From positions 1,043,461 to 1,107,460 of the forward strand of contig CP060236.1 of NCBI GenBank assembly GCA_023898725.1: a stretch of DNA of 64,000 nt, written 5' to 3'. Position 1 is the first letter of the stretch, and each line of letters opens with the position of its first letter. Made by a program: the position numbers and the translations under genes. Positions 17,689-26,586 of the stretch are shown in pieces. The notes below the pieces were generated by a model. It ran no database searches. It was not told the DNA's origin and was given only the letters and a program-made list of their open reading frames with translations. This DNA is from Alphaproteobacteria bacterium. GTDB lineage: Bacteria > Pseudomonadota > Alphaproteobacteria > JAUHZC01.

Positions 17689-18573
17689 ATGAAGCTTCCT
17701 TTTAACATTATTCCTCTTGAATCAAGCAAATCCAGCGGTTGGATGTGCTGGGTAAATGGGATTATTATTTTTCTGGCGCTTTTTTTTGTAACAGGCGCCC
17801 TTATTTTTCAAGGAACGATACAAAACTGGCACCATCAAACCAGGCATGGATTTAGTGTTTCTTTACCCCCAGAAGATAGAAAAGCATCCAACATGGATTT
17901 TGCTAACCAAACAAAAGTTTTAGATCTTCTCAAAAGCAATCCAGCTGTGCGTAACTACCATGTTCTTTCAAAATCCACCATTCACGCAACAACCGACCTT
18001 ACGTACAATGATCACCTGGCCCGCACACCAACCCCTATTGTTATTGACGTAGAAACCCATCCCACCATGATAATTGATTTTTCAAAAATTACAGCTGAAA
18101 TTAGTTCTCTTTATCCTGGGGCGACAGTTTCGCAAAATCGTGAGTGGCAGGAAGGGCTCTTAACGCTTGCTTCAGGTATCTATAAATTAGGACTTTTTCT
18201 CACCGCGCTGGTTTGTTTCATTACACTTTCAATCATCTCATTCTCAACATATACCGGCTTAATGATTCACCTAGACATTGTGCGTGCTCTCATCCAAATG
18301 GGGGCAAACCGCAATTTTATTGCCAATAGATTCCAACTCCATGCCCTAACAACCACAGGAATTAGCAGTCTCATCGGTGTTGGATTAGGGTTAATCGCTG
18401 TTATTATTTGCCTCGCACTTAGCCTACAGGCCGACTCCTGGCCAAGACTTACCATTCAGTACGGACAGGTAATACTCGCGATCTTTGGGATTCCTTTATT
18501 TCTTATGTTTCTCACTGTGATAACATCTCAGCTAACTGTATTTGTTGTGTTAAGACGCCTCAAACTTTGCTAG
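17689..18573 (+). CDS. ftsX: Cell-division protein FtsX
   Basis: Membrane partner of FtsE. The 294-residue protein has the FtsX layout: one N-terminal helix (about residues 20-43), a periplasmic domain to about 165, then three helices in a FtsX/MacB-like permease domain. That domain includes IVRALIQMGANRNFIANRFQLHAL, the family coupling region. Sequence divergence of the periplasmic part is usual for FtsX. Its stop overlaps the end of the convergent chpT-like gene by four bases. Confidence 0.9.
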   Translation: MKLPFNIIPLESSKSSGWMCWVNGIIIFLALFFVTGALIFQGTIQNWHHQTRHGFSVSLPPEDRKASNMDFANQTKVLDLLKSNPAVRNYHVLSKSTIHATTDLTYNDHLARTPTPIVIDVETHPTMIIDFSKITAEISSLYPGATVSQNREWQEGLLTLASGIYKLGLFLTALVCFITLSIISFSTYTGLMIHLDIVRALIQMGANRNFIANRFQLHALTTTGISSLIGVGLGLIAVIICLALSLQADSWPRLTIQYGQVILAIFGIPLFLMFLTVITSQLTVFVVLRRLKLC

Positions 18574-19193
18574 GAGGGGGGAAGTTTATCAAGACTAAGG
18601 ATAATCTTACCAGGTTCATTGCACACAACATTAATAGTCATTTCACAAGAGTCAGCCAGGATCCGCATGAGCCATGCCTGCGCATCATGCACATCCACAT
18701 CCACCATATCATCAGAAGTATCACCAACCAAATACCCCATGATTTTACCATTAAAACAAAACCTAAGATCTTCTATGGTAATATGAATTTTGGTTTTCTG
18801 TGACGAAAGAGAAACATAAAAAGGACCGGTTGCAACTTGAGTAATCATAATTATAAGAACGCTAACTGCCTGAACATCAGGAGTAGTTAAAACCATGAAA
18901 TCAGCCGAAACAGGGTGATAGTTTCCACCAAATACCTTTATAAAGGGGGTTGTTTTTTCTGTGAATGACTGAAGGTTTGTAATAGTTGAATCACCGGTCG
19001 CACCAAAAGCAAGACGAAACATTTTCAGTTTCTCATTTAAAGAAACAGCGCCCTCCTTCATAAAGCTCAGAACCTCTTCGTCTATAGCCTGCATGCCTGA
19101 AAGCAACTCTATGCCATTAAGGGTACTAGAAGCAGGCGCAATAAGATCGTGGAGAATCTTAGAAACTAACCGTTGGTGGATGCGAAGATTCAT
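18570..19193 (-). CDS. chpT: ChpT-like histidine phosphotransferase
   Basis: In Caulobacter and relatives, ChpT passes phosphate from CckA to CtrA and CpdR. The 207-residue protein begins with the family's phosphoacceptor helix, SKILHDLIAPASSTLNGIELL, with the active His at about residue 15. A second helix and a degenerate HATPase-like domain follow. This suggests that a CckA-ChpT-CtrA type phosphorelay operates here, although cckA and ctrA are not in the window. The C-terminal half is divergent, so the family call rests mainly on the N-terminal 60 residues and length. Confidence 0.82.
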   Translation of the reverse strand: MNLRIHQRLVSKILHDLIAPASSTLNGIELLSGMQAIDEEVLSFMKEGAVSLNEKLKMFRLAFGATGDSTITNLQSFTEKTTPFIKVFGGNYHPVSADFMVLTTPDVQAVSVLIIMITQVATGPFYVSLSSQKTKIHITIEDLRFCFNGKIMGYLVGDTSDDMVDVDVHDAQAWLMRILADSCEMTINVVCNEPGKIILSLDKLPPS

Positions 19194-19288
19194 GCTAGGT
19201 TTTCAACTCTTGTTTAACTCTATCTATGCTATAAACCCTCATTCTCGTACAGATTTTTTTGAATTTTATCATTTTTGCACTCTGATCC

Positions 19289-20641
19289 ATGACTTCACCC
19301 TCCCCTCGTCACCTGAATAAGAAACTATACAAGGTTATAGTAAGCGTTTTTTGTGTTTTGTTGGCGTATTACCTGGCAATGCCCGAAAAGATTCTGCTTG
19401 TATCTTCTGGTAAGAGATCCTCCCAAGAGGAGTTATCGGAATTGCAAAACCCCGAAAATCTGATCCGTGAGGATCCTCTGGATATTCAATCAGGTGATAC
19501 ACTTTCCTCTATCTTGGCAAATGAAAAAATTGTCAAAACACAGATTCATGCTGCTCTTAAGGCCCTACAAACACTTTTTAATCCCCGCGATTTGCGTCCC
19601 TCGCATGAGGTTTTCATCACAACATCCCCACACGAAGATGGAGAATCCCGCAATTTACTGACTCTTCTTATTCACCCGAGCTTCAATACCGAAATCACCT
19701 TAGAGCAAAACGAAAAGGGTGGTTACGACGCTCAAAAATCCCACCGCAAACTTCAGCGCCATGTAAAAAGTGTTGAAGGCGCGATTCGCTCGAGTCTCTA
19801 CGTCGATGCCCTTGGATTGGGGCTTCCGAGCAAGGCAGTCCATCAAATGATTACAGCGTTTAGCTATGCTATTGATTTTCAACGTAACATACACCCTGGG
19901 AATAGGTTCCGTGTTTTGTATGAAGTACTGCACGATTCTAAAAATAAATCGGCTGACGTTGGGCGTGTTCTTCTTGCAGAAATGGAAATTGATAACAAGC
20001 CTATTACGGTTTATTTTTTTGATATCTTTGAGCAATGGACTGGCTACTACCATAAAAATGGACGTAGCGTACAAAAATCACTCCTGCGTACCCCCATTGA
20101 TGGCGCCCGTATCTCCTCTGGTTTTGGTAAACGAAAACACCCTATTCTTGGCTTTACAAAGCATCATAAAGGTGTTGATTTTGCGGCCCCACCAGGAACG
20201 CCCATATACGCGGCAGGTTCCGGTGTCATCGAACAAGCGGGGCGTAATGGTGCCTACGGAAACTATCTTCGTATTCGTCACTTTGGAACAGCCCTAAAAA
20301 CGGCCTATGCACACCTTTCACGCTTTGCCCAAGGCATGCGCGCGGGGAAAACAGTCCGTCAACGCCAAATCATTGGTTATGTAGGGGCTACAGGGCGTGC
20401 AACAGGCCCCCATCTGCATTATGAAGTCATCAAAAATGGTCAGCAAATCAATCCTATGCATGTAAAAACAAGTAGCAACATCACCTTGTCAGGAAAAGTA
20501 AAAGCACACTTTGACACACACACCGCACATATCGATCATCTTTTTGAGATTGCCCGCAAATCCGATGTATCCACCCCCATTATCATTGAAAAAAATCTTT
20601 CTCTCAAAAAAAAGAAGCCGGTCAGCACACCAGAATCATAG
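19289..20641 (+). CDS. M23-family peptidoglycan endopeptidase
   Basis: A LytM-type metallopeptidase of 450 residues. One N-terminal helix (about 13-30) anchors or exports it. A LysM/OapA-like segment (IQSGDTLSSIL near 67-77) follows, then a central domain and the catalytic domain. Zn ligands are H293-x3-D297 in KHHKGVDFAAPPGTP and the HLH motif near 375-377 (GPHLHYEV); all four expected ligands are present. The C-terminus is basic. The nearby ftsEX suggests a septal cross-link hydrolase, but regulation by FtsEX is inferred. Confidence 0.93.
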   Translation: MTSPSPRHLNKKLYKVIVSVFCVLLAYYLAMPEKILLVSSGKRSSQEELSELQNPENLIREDPLDIQSGDTLSSILANEKIVKTQIHAALKALQTLFNPRDLRPSHEVFITTSPHEDGESRNLLTLLIHPSFNTEITLEQNEKGGYDAQKSHRKLQRHVKSVEGAIRSSLYVDALGLGLPSKAVHQMITAFSYAIDFQRNIHPGNRFRVLYEVLHDSKNKSADVGRVLLAEMEIDNKPITVYFFDIFEQWTGYYHKNGRSVQKSLLRTPIDGARISSGFGKRKHPILGFTKHHKGVDFAAPPGTPIYAAGSGVIEQAGRNGAYGNYLRIRHFGTALKTAYAHLSRFAQGMRAGKTVRQRQIIGYVGATGRATGPHLHYEVIKNGQQINPMHVKTSSNITLSGKVKAHFDTHTAHIDHLFEIARKSDVSTPIIIEKNLSLKKKKPVSTPES

Positions 20642-20819
20642 GGGCGCATAATAAAAAAGTATTCCAAACACGCCCACAAAAGTAATACTGGTATCCCACA
20701 GTTAAAAACCGTGCTCCAAAAGCCCTCACCGAACAGGGACTCACTCAAGAGCTGTTTTTTTGGCAAGGGATAAGAAGTGCAGAAAAATCTGTGAAGCAAG
20801 TATCGCTTTTGCGTTTACA

Positions 20820-20894
20820 TGGAGCGGGCGAAGGGATTCGAACCCTCGACCCCAACCTTGGCAAGGTTGTGCTCTACCCCTGAGCTACGCCCGC
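20820..20894 (-). tRNA. tRNA-Gly (anticodon GCC)
   Basis: The minus strand folds as a complete cloverleaf. The acceptor GCGGGCG pairs with CGCCCGC, the D-arm is GCUC/GAGC, and the anticodon stem CAACC/GGUUG carries loop UUGCCAA. The T-arm is GAGGG-UUCGAAU-CCCUU. The discriminator U is followed by an encoded CCA. Length is 75 nt. Confidence 0.97.
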
Positions 20895-21012
20895 ATCTGA
20901 TATGCCGAAAGAATAGTCAAAATTTTAAGTTTTGCAAGTGTTGTTTTCGCTTCGCGAAAAAAAAATCATTCGCTATAATGCCCGCATATTCATGTGGCCA
21001 TAATGAGATTCA

Positions 21013-22317
21013 ATGAGACGTAGCCAGTTTTTTATTCCAACCCTCAAAGAAACCCCCAAAGAGGCTACTATTCCTTCTCACCGCCTCATGCTGCGCAGTG
21101 GTATGATTCACCAAACCACATCAGGCATATACAGCTGGCTTCCTTTGGGACAAAGCGTTCTTGCAAATGTCAGCCGCATCATCAAGGAAGAGATGGATAA
21201 TGCAGGCGCACAACACATCAGCATGCCAACAATTCAACCTGCTTTCTTGTGGGAGAAAAGCGGACGATATGATGCATATGGAAAGGAAATGTTACGGATG
21301 CGGGATCGCCATGATCGAGACATGCTTTATGGCCCCACAGCAGAAGAAGTAGTGACTGACCTTGTTGCATCCTACGTCACAAGCTACAAACAACTTCCGT
21401 TCACACTTTATCAAATTAATGCGAAGTTCCGTGATGAGATTCGACCACGCTTTGGGGTCATGCGGGGGCGTGAATTTACCATGAAAGATGCGTATTCATT
21501 TGACTGTACATTTGAAGACGCCCAAAAATCCTACGAGGCTATGTTTCAAGCGTACATCAAAACATTTCGCCGGATGAGCCTTAATGTCATTCCTGTCAAA
21601 GCTGATCCAGGAGCCATTGGTGGCAATATGAGTCATGAGTTTCACGTTGTTGCCGAAACGGGCGAAAGTGGTCTTTATTATGAAAAGACCATTGAGTCTT
21701 TACGTGATACAGGCACCCTAACAACCACTGAAGCACGGAACTACTATGCTGCATCTGATGATATGCATGATCCCGACACTTGTCCCATAAGTAAAGAAAA
21801 CCTTTGCATCTCTCGGGGGATCGAGGTGGGGCATATTTTTTATCTTGGTACAAAATACACAGAGGTCATGAATTTTGGGATTGCTGGTGAAAACAATACA
21901 ACCTTGTACCCGCATATGGGGTGTTATGGTATTGGTGTAACCCGGGTTATTGGCGCCCTCATTGAAACGTTTCATGATAAGAAAGGCATCTGTTGGCCAA
22001 GCTCTGTTGCTCCGTTTCTTGTCGGTCTTATCAATATACGGATAGACAATGAAGATACACAACGCCTTGCAAACACACTGTACACATCTCTTAAAAATGC
22101 GGGGATATCGGTATTGTACGATGATCGTAACGAACGATCGGGAGGAAAATTCGCAGACATGGATCTCATCGGATGCCCCTGGCAGGTCACTATTGGTCCG
22201 CGTGACGCCAAGGAAAATAAGATTGAACTTAAAAATCGCCATACTGAGGAACGTCAGCTAATCACGGCGGAGACGTTGATTCCCTTTCTCAAGACCCAGA
22301 TCATGTCCGATGAATAA
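21013..22317 (+). CDS. proS: Prolyl-tRNA synthetase, short alphaproteobacterial form
   Basis: Charges tRNA-Pro. At 434 residues it lacks the large INS editing domain inserted in the E. coli-type enzyme, as expected for alphaproteobacteria. Class II motifs are clear: motif 2 (RDEIRPRFGVMRGREFTMKD) and the motif 3 region (GCYGIGVTRVIGALIE), followed by the anticodon-binding domain. The usual loss of INS means mischarged Ala-tRNA-Pro must be cleared by a free-standing editor, not seen in this window. Its end overlaps lolC by eight bases. Confidence 0.97.
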   Translation: MRRSQFFIPTLKETPKEATIPSHRLMLRSGMIHQTTSGIYSWLPLGQSVLANVSRIIKEEMDNAGAQHISMPTIQPAFLWEKSGRYDAYGKEMLRMRDRHDRDMLYGPTAEEVVTDLVASYVTSYKQLPFTLYQINAKFRDEIRPRFGVMRGREFTMKDAYSFDCTFEDAQKSYEAMFQAYIKTFRRMSLNVIPVKADPGAIGGNMSHEFHVVAETGESGLYYEKTIESLRDTGTLTTTEARNYYAASDDMHDPDTCPISKENLCISRGIEVGHIFYLGTKYTEVMNFGIAGENNTTLYPHMGCYGIGVTRVIGALIETFHDKKGICWPSSVAPFLVGLINIRIDNEDTQRLANTLYTSLKNAGISVLYDDRNERSGGKFADMDLIGCPWQVTIGPRDAKENKIELKNRHTEERQLITAETLIPFLKTQIMSDE

Positions 22318-23608
22318 GATAGCCTTCCACAAGCGTGCTTCATTCGTTCTTCGTTTCCTAACAAAGCGAAGTTTGGAATACACAATCGCAAGACGTTTCA
22401 TGGCAGCCAAACGAAAGGAACGTGCAGTATCTCTCATTACTGGGTTTTCTTTTACAGGGATTATGCTGGGCGTCGCAACACTAATAACCGTAATGTCTGT
22501 AATGAACGGTTTTCGTGAGGAAATCACACGCAGCATTCTGGGTTTTAACGGTCACATTGTTCTTTTACCCAGCATGGCAAAAGGGATCAATGATTACGAA
22601 GCACTTGTTGAAAAAATAAAACAAAACCCCACTATCTCCCATGTGTCTGCGATTGTGGAGGGCCAAGCACTTGTTTTTCAAGGATCACAAGCCACTGGTG
22701 TTGTTGTACATGGAATCTCTGCAGTGGAATTATCTCAAAGGACACATATAAGCCGAAACATCAAACAGGGCACCCTGGATACGTTTGTTAATAGCAATAA
22801 TTCTGTGGTGATTGGCATGAATCTCGCCCGCCGCCTGGGTGTTTTTCTAGGAGATATGCTCACTCTTGTAGCCCCAGAGGCCAACAACACAGCTTTTGGT
22901 CTTATCCCACGCATGCGAGCTTTTACTGTGTCTGCTGTTTTTGAAGCAGGAATGAGTGAGTTTGACAAAGGAATGGTGTTTATCCCTCTATCAGCAGCAC
23001 AGCAATTTTTTCGGCTTCCTGAGCACGTGAATAAAATAGAAATCTTTACAACAAATCCTATGGAAACACACCGACTTACTCCTCAGTTAGCTGCTCTGCG
23101 TCCTGGGTTGCGCGCTCTTGATTGGAAACAACTGAATCACACGTTTTTTTCATCAATTGAAACAGAGCGCACCATGATGTTTCTTATTCTCACACTCATT
23201 GTTGTGGTCGCAGCATTTAACATTATTTCTAGCATTACAATGCTTGTAAAGGATAAACGCACAAGTATTGGTATACTCCGTGCCATGGGACAGTCACGTC
23301 AGAGTATTCACAAGATATTCATTTATTGTGGGTTTCGGATTGGGTTTTTGGGAACACTAGCGGGATTAGTACTTGGATTAGTTCTCAGTTGGAATATTGA
23401 AACCGTTCAAACGATCATTCAGTTCTTCTCTGGAGCCAAAATATTCAGTCCTGACATATACTTTCTAGCAAAATTACCCGCACAGGTGAATTTTACCGAG
23501 GTTCTAACTATTGTGGCTCTGTCACTTTCTATGAGTACAGCGGCAAGTTATTTGCCCGCAGCCACAGCCTCATCCTTACATCCTGTAGAGGCCTTGCGTC
23601 ATGACTAA
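22310..23608 (+). CDS. lolC: Lipoprotein-releasing system permease LolC/LolE
   Basis: Membrane subunit of the LolCDE ABC transporter that releases outer-membrane lipoproteins from the inner membrane. The N-terminal segment IARRFMAAKRKERAVSLI precedes the first helix. A MacB-like periplasmic domain and three C-terminal helices follow, with SIGILRAMGQSRQSI as the coupling region. A single permease gene with lolD suggests a LolCD (LolF-like homodimer) rather than separate LolC and LolE. The proS-lolC-lolD order with eight-base overlaps is typical of alphaproteobacteria. Confidence 0.93.
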   Translation: MNKIAFHKRASFVLRFLTKRSLEYTIARRFMAAKRKERAVSLITGFSFTGIMLGVATLITVMSVMNGFREEITRSILGFNGHIVLLPSMAKGINDYEALVEKIKQNPTISHVSAIVEGQALVFQGSQATGVVVHGISAVELSQRTHISRNIKQGTLDTFVNSNNSVVIGMNLARRLGVFLGDMLTLVAPEANNTAFGLIPRMRAFTVSAVFEAGMSEFDKGMVFIPLSAAQQFFRLPEHVNKIEIFTTNPMETHRLTPQLAALRPGLRALDWKQLNHTFFSSIETERTMMFLILTLIVVVAAFNIISSITMLVKDKRTSIGILRAMGQSRQSIHKIFIYCGFRIGFLGTLAGLVLGLVLSWNIETVQTIIQFFSGAKIFSPDIYFLAKLPAQVNFTEVLTIVALSLSMSTAASYLPAATASSLHPVEALRHD

Positions 23609-24308
23609 AAATAAAAATTATAAGGAATTGCAGGGCGTTCTCCATTTTGCAAATCTTTCTAAAACGTATCCGACAGTAACCACAGATTGCACAAAAAACA
23701 TTAGCGTTTTTGCAAGGGCTGGAAAGTCACTTAACGCAGGACAGTGTGTTGCCCTTGTTGGCCCCAGTGGTTCAGGGAAGTCATCGTTGCTACAGGTATT
23801 AGGGCTTCTTGATGCACCTGATTCAGGGGATATTCACCTTCATGGACAGCGTATCAATTTTAACGATGATGCGTTATGCACGCGCATGCGCAGGGATTAT
23901 ATTGGCTTTATTTTTCAATTTCATCATTTGCTGGAGGAGTTTACGGCTCTTGAAAATGTTGCGCTTCCTTGCATGATTGCAGGATCCACAGATACTGAGG
24001 CACAAGAAATTGCCCATTACTACCTGGCTAAAATGCAACTGGAACATCGCGCGCAGCACTATCCGTCTCAACTTTCCGGTGGTGAGCAACAACGCACAGC
24101 GATCGCACGGGCATTAGCGAACAAACCCAAGGTGATTTTGGCGGACGAACCCACCGGTAATCTTGATCCTGTCACTGCTGAGATTGTTTTTTCTCTGTTT
24201 CAAGAAATCTGCAATAAGGAGGGTGTTGCCTTAATCATGGCAACACATAACCTTAGTTTTGCCGCACGCATGGATGCGACATGGGAAATGAAAGACTTTA
24301 ACCCCTAA
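23601..24308 (+). CDS. lolD: Lipoprotein-releasing ATP-binding protein LolD
   Basis: ATPase powering lipoprotein release with the LolC permease encoded just before it. The 235-residue protein has Walker [10 protein letters not shown], the signature [15 protein letters not shown], Walker B/D-loop [12 protein letters not shown] and the switch His in MATHN. The Q-loop region [18 protein letters not shown] is typical of the MacB/LolD class. Its start overlaps the lolC stop by eight bases. Confidence 0.95.
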   Translation: MTKNKNYKELQGVLHFANLSKTYPTVTTDCTKNISVFARAGKSLNAGQCVALVGPSGSGKSSLLQVLGLLDAPDSGDIHLHGQRINFNDDALCTRMRRDYIGFIFQFHHLLEEFTALENVALPCMIAGSTDTEAQEIAHYYLAKMQLEHRAQHYPSQLSGGEQQRTAIARALANKPKVILADEPTGNLDPVTAEIVFSLFQEICNKEGVALIMATHNLSFAARMDATWEMKDFNP

Positions 24309-24603
24309 AACAACAGTGCCTCCAATAAGTGAGGAAACAGCAAGGAACGCTTGAGAGATAATCGCCAGTAATATCTTCAGGCACAGGTCCCCTCTCATAA
24401 ATTTTATTCTCACGGGATATTTCTAAGAAAAAGATACTTTCCATATGGCAGTAATGGATTACATATTGCCGACGTAAGTGCGCTTGTAATTTATTATATA
24501 TTCTATAAATTTGCATTAAATGAATTTTTCCAATAACAAATAAAAAATAATAGAAATTAATCTTTCTATTAAAAAAAATACACATATTATTATTATTTTT
24601 TGA

Positions 24604-25389
24604 ATGTCATTACTGCAAATAAGAGAGAAAAATACATCGTTTGCAAATCTTAGAAAAAGATTTTATACTATTTTAAATAAATTATTTGCTTTAATGAAAA
24701 ACGATACTGATCCTTTTGAGCATACCGATACTGTTTCTAGAGAAGATGAGGCATCACACATACCTGTGGACCCGGTACAGAATCAGGCTACAAAACCAGC
24801 ACGGTATACATTTGGGAACAAACTCCAAGACGCACGAAATAAGTCACGCCTTCAGCTTGAGCGCATCGCAAAGGAATTAAAAATTCGCCAAGACTACCTT
24901 GTGGCCCTTGAGGAAAGCAATCCGACACTCCTTCCTGAACCTGTCTTCACAATGGGTTTTATACGCAGCTACGCTCGCATGATAAAGATAGACCCCGAGC
25001 CCCATATCAATGCTTATAAAAAAGAGGTTCTCCACTGGACAGAGGACACCCATGCATCCGTTCCTGCGTCTGTTCCCACATCTTTTACACAAACATGGAT
25101 CGTCATTGCATCTGCACTTGGTGTTTTTTGTCTGTATGGCATCTGGTTCCTTCTCAACCACCGGGATAGCAAACTGCCACTAAAAGTAACAAACCCCACA
25201 CCAGTCACAGGTACGAGAAACCCTGATAAGCCTGAGACCTCTGGAGGCCTCCCTCTTAAAACAAGTGCAGCCGTTCCTGTTCCTCACGTTCTGACAGATA
25301 CTGCTGAAGCAAAACCATCTGCGAATAAACCTACTGTGCTTCCCCATTCGATCAAAAACACCACTCCGACACCAAATGTCGACGATTAG
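24604..25389 (+). CDS. RodZ-like helix-turn-helix membrane protein
   Basis: RodZ family members link the MreB cytoskeleton to the membrane. A Cro/CI-type helix-turn-helix of the HTH_25 class spans about residues 75-140 (GNKLQDARNKSRLQLERIAK, then TMGFIRSYARMIKID). One membrane helix follows at about 165-185 (WIVIASALGVFCLYGIWFLL), then a Pro/Thr-rich tail. The periplasmic RodZ domain normally found after the helix appears shortened. The first 30 residues are AT-rich and basic, and the ATG at 24694 is an equally good start. The 295-bp AT-rich gap after lolD holds no convincing gene. Confidence 0.75.
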   Translation: MSLLQIREKNTSFANLRKRFYTILNKLFALMKNDTDPFEHTDTVSREDEASHIPVDPVQNQATKPARYTFGNKLQDARNKSRLQLERIAKELKIRQDYLVALEESNPTLLPEPVFTMGFIRSYARMIKIDPEPHINAYKKEVLHWTEDTHASVPASVPTSFTQTWIVIASALGVFCLYGIWFLLNHRDSKLPLKVTNPTPVTGTRNPDKPETSGGLPLKTSAAVPVPHVLTDTAEAKPSANKPTVLPHSIKNTTPTPNVDD

Positions 25390-25485
25390 AGTGAAAACCG
25401 ATATTGGTATTTCCCCTTGCCTATGGGTGTGAGCGATAACCCGTATTGTCACCAAAATTATGCATTGGATAATTTACCAAGAGCA

Positions 25486-25541
25486 CAGTTGATTGATAAA
25501 AAAAGGCCGATAAAAATCGGCCTTTTTTTATCAATCAACTG
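25486..25541. terminator. Bidirectional terminator: perfect 26-bp inverted repeat, 4-nt loop
   Basis: The arms 25486-25511 and 25516-25541 are perfect reverse complements around AAAA. The GC core GGCCGAT/ATCGGCC is flanked by A7 and T7 runs, so either strand gives a stem followed by uridines. It lies between the RodZ-like gene (plus) and rplT (minus) and can serve both. The outer CAGTTGATTGAT/ATCAATCAACTG continues the symmetry well beyond what termination needs. Confidence 0.9.
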
Positions 25542-25550
25542 CGTTTCTAG

Positions 25551-25910
25551 TTACTGAGAAAGCGCTTCTTGGGCTTTTACAGCGATTTGTGAAAACTCTG
25601 CTGGCGTCTTTACAGCCATGTCGGCAAGAATCTTTCGATCTATAGCAACACCTGCAAGATTAATACCATTGATGAAACGACTGTATGTCATGCCATGCAT
25701 GCGTGCAGCAGCGTTAATACGTTGAATCCATAAAGACCGCATATCACGCTTCCGATTACGCCTGTCACGATAGGCATACTGGAGGGCCTTTTCAACTTTT
25801 TCAACAGCAACACGAAAGCAATCTTTTGCCCGGCCGCGATAACCTTTTGCCATTTTAATGATTTTTTTGTGACGTGCGTGCGTCGTAACACCGCGTTTAA
25901 CTCGGGTCAT
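25551..25910 (-). CDS. rplT: 50S ribosomal protein L20
   Basis: A 119-residue, very basic protein with the L20 signature [20 protein letters not shown] at the start and [19 protein letters not shown] in the middle. L20 is needed early in 50S assembly and in many bacteria represses its own operon. It follows rpmI by 18 bp. The partner gene infC, usually upstream of rpmI, is absent here, and pheS-pheT, usually downstream, lie at 54846-58319. Confidence 0.98.
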   Translation of the reverse strand: MTRVKRGVTTHARHKKIIKMAKGYRGRAKDCFRVAVEKVEKALQYAYRDRRNRKRDMRSLWIQRINAAARMHGMTYSRFINGINLAGVAIDRKILADMAVKTPAEFSQIAVKAQEALSQ

Positions 25911-25928
25911 CGTCTATATCTCCTTCAA

Positions 25929-26129
25929 TTAAATGCCGTAGGGTAGTAAATGGCGAAAACGTCCATGATCAGTGCTATCCACAACGGTTGTACCGCGTGC
26001 TTTACGAATCATGCTCTGTGGGCGTTTGCGCATATTGTGGCGCTTGAAGGCATGAGCCCGCAAAATTTTTCCAGTGGCCGTTATGCGAAAGCGCTTTTTG
26101 GCACTACTGTTACTTTTCAACTTGGACAT
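25929..26129 (-). CDS. rpmI: 50S ribosomal protein L35
   Basis: A 66-residue basic protein matching L35 (MSKLKSNSSAKKRFRITATG, HNMRKRPQSMIRKARGT). GGAG lies five bases before the ATG. It is first in an rpmI-rplT pair. L35 binds 23S rRNA in the 50S subunit. Confidence 0.97.
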   Translation of the reverse strand: MSKLKSNSSAKKRFRITATGKILRAHAFKRHNMRKRPQSMIRKARGTTVVDSTDHGRFRHLLPYGI

Positions 26130-26224
26130 TTTATCTCCTTAAATATTCAATCATAGTGTCGAACACATTTACAATCGTGGCCGCGAGGCATGTCCTAATT
26201 TGCCCAGAAGCACACACGCCATAT

Positions 26225-26254
26225 ATATCAGTATGGCCTTATAATGCAAGTCAA
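26225..26254 (-). promoter_or_regulatory. Candidate promoter for rpmI-rplT
   Basis: On the minus strand TTGACT (26254-26249) and TGATAT (26230-26225) are 18 bp apart, about 95 bp before rpmI. The gap 26130-26586 has no convincing gene and no trace of infC. The remaining leader could carry L20-binding structure, which I could not identify. Confidence 0.38.
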
Positions 26255-26477
26255 AAATGTATTGTTATGGCACGACCTGGGATGAATGCGTTACGGACCC
26301 CTTTCTCTATTCTTCCTCTATGCTCTCTTGAAACAACTTTTGCCATAAATAAACAGCCACCCGCAAAACTTCTCTGGTTTGTCAGTTTTACCGAAGAAAA
26401 AGAAGAACGTTCTTCAAACACAGATTTGTTCACCTCAGTACGTCCTATACTTTTTTAAAAATACCTTTGAAACACTG

Positions 26478-26507
26478 GAAAAGTACGAAATTTCGTTGCA
26501 CTTTTTC
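26478..26507. repeat. Palindrome with hairpin potential upstream of the DUF2155 gene
   Basis: A perfect 12-bp palindrome ACGAAATTTCGT (26485-26496) is nested in imperfectly pairing flanks, GAAAAGT and ACTTTTTC. It sits about 90 bp before the DUF2155 gene and could be an operator or a weak terminator. No function is shown. Confidence 0.4.
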
Positions 26508-26586
26508 ATACTTATGACCTATAGTAGGAATTGTTAATGTTGCTTTTGTTGGCCTTCTTGATCAAAGTATCTATAAAAAACTCTGT

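Noticed and set aside
20536..20799. Minus-strand frame with a hydrophobic segment overlapping the M23 gene end
   Set aside because: Mostly antisense to the M23 gene or in a short spacer; no family match was seen.
24231..24585. Minus-strand frames in the lolD-RodZ gap
   Set aside because: One has a hydrophobic stretch (LLAIISQAFLAVSSLIGG), but both overlap the lolD end or AT-rich DNA and lack starts with ribosome sites.
26156..26458. Plus-strand GTG-started frame of 100 codons between rpmI and the DUF2155 gene
   Set aside because: It has no ribosome site, crosses the likely rpmI promoter and resembles no family; it looks like chance.
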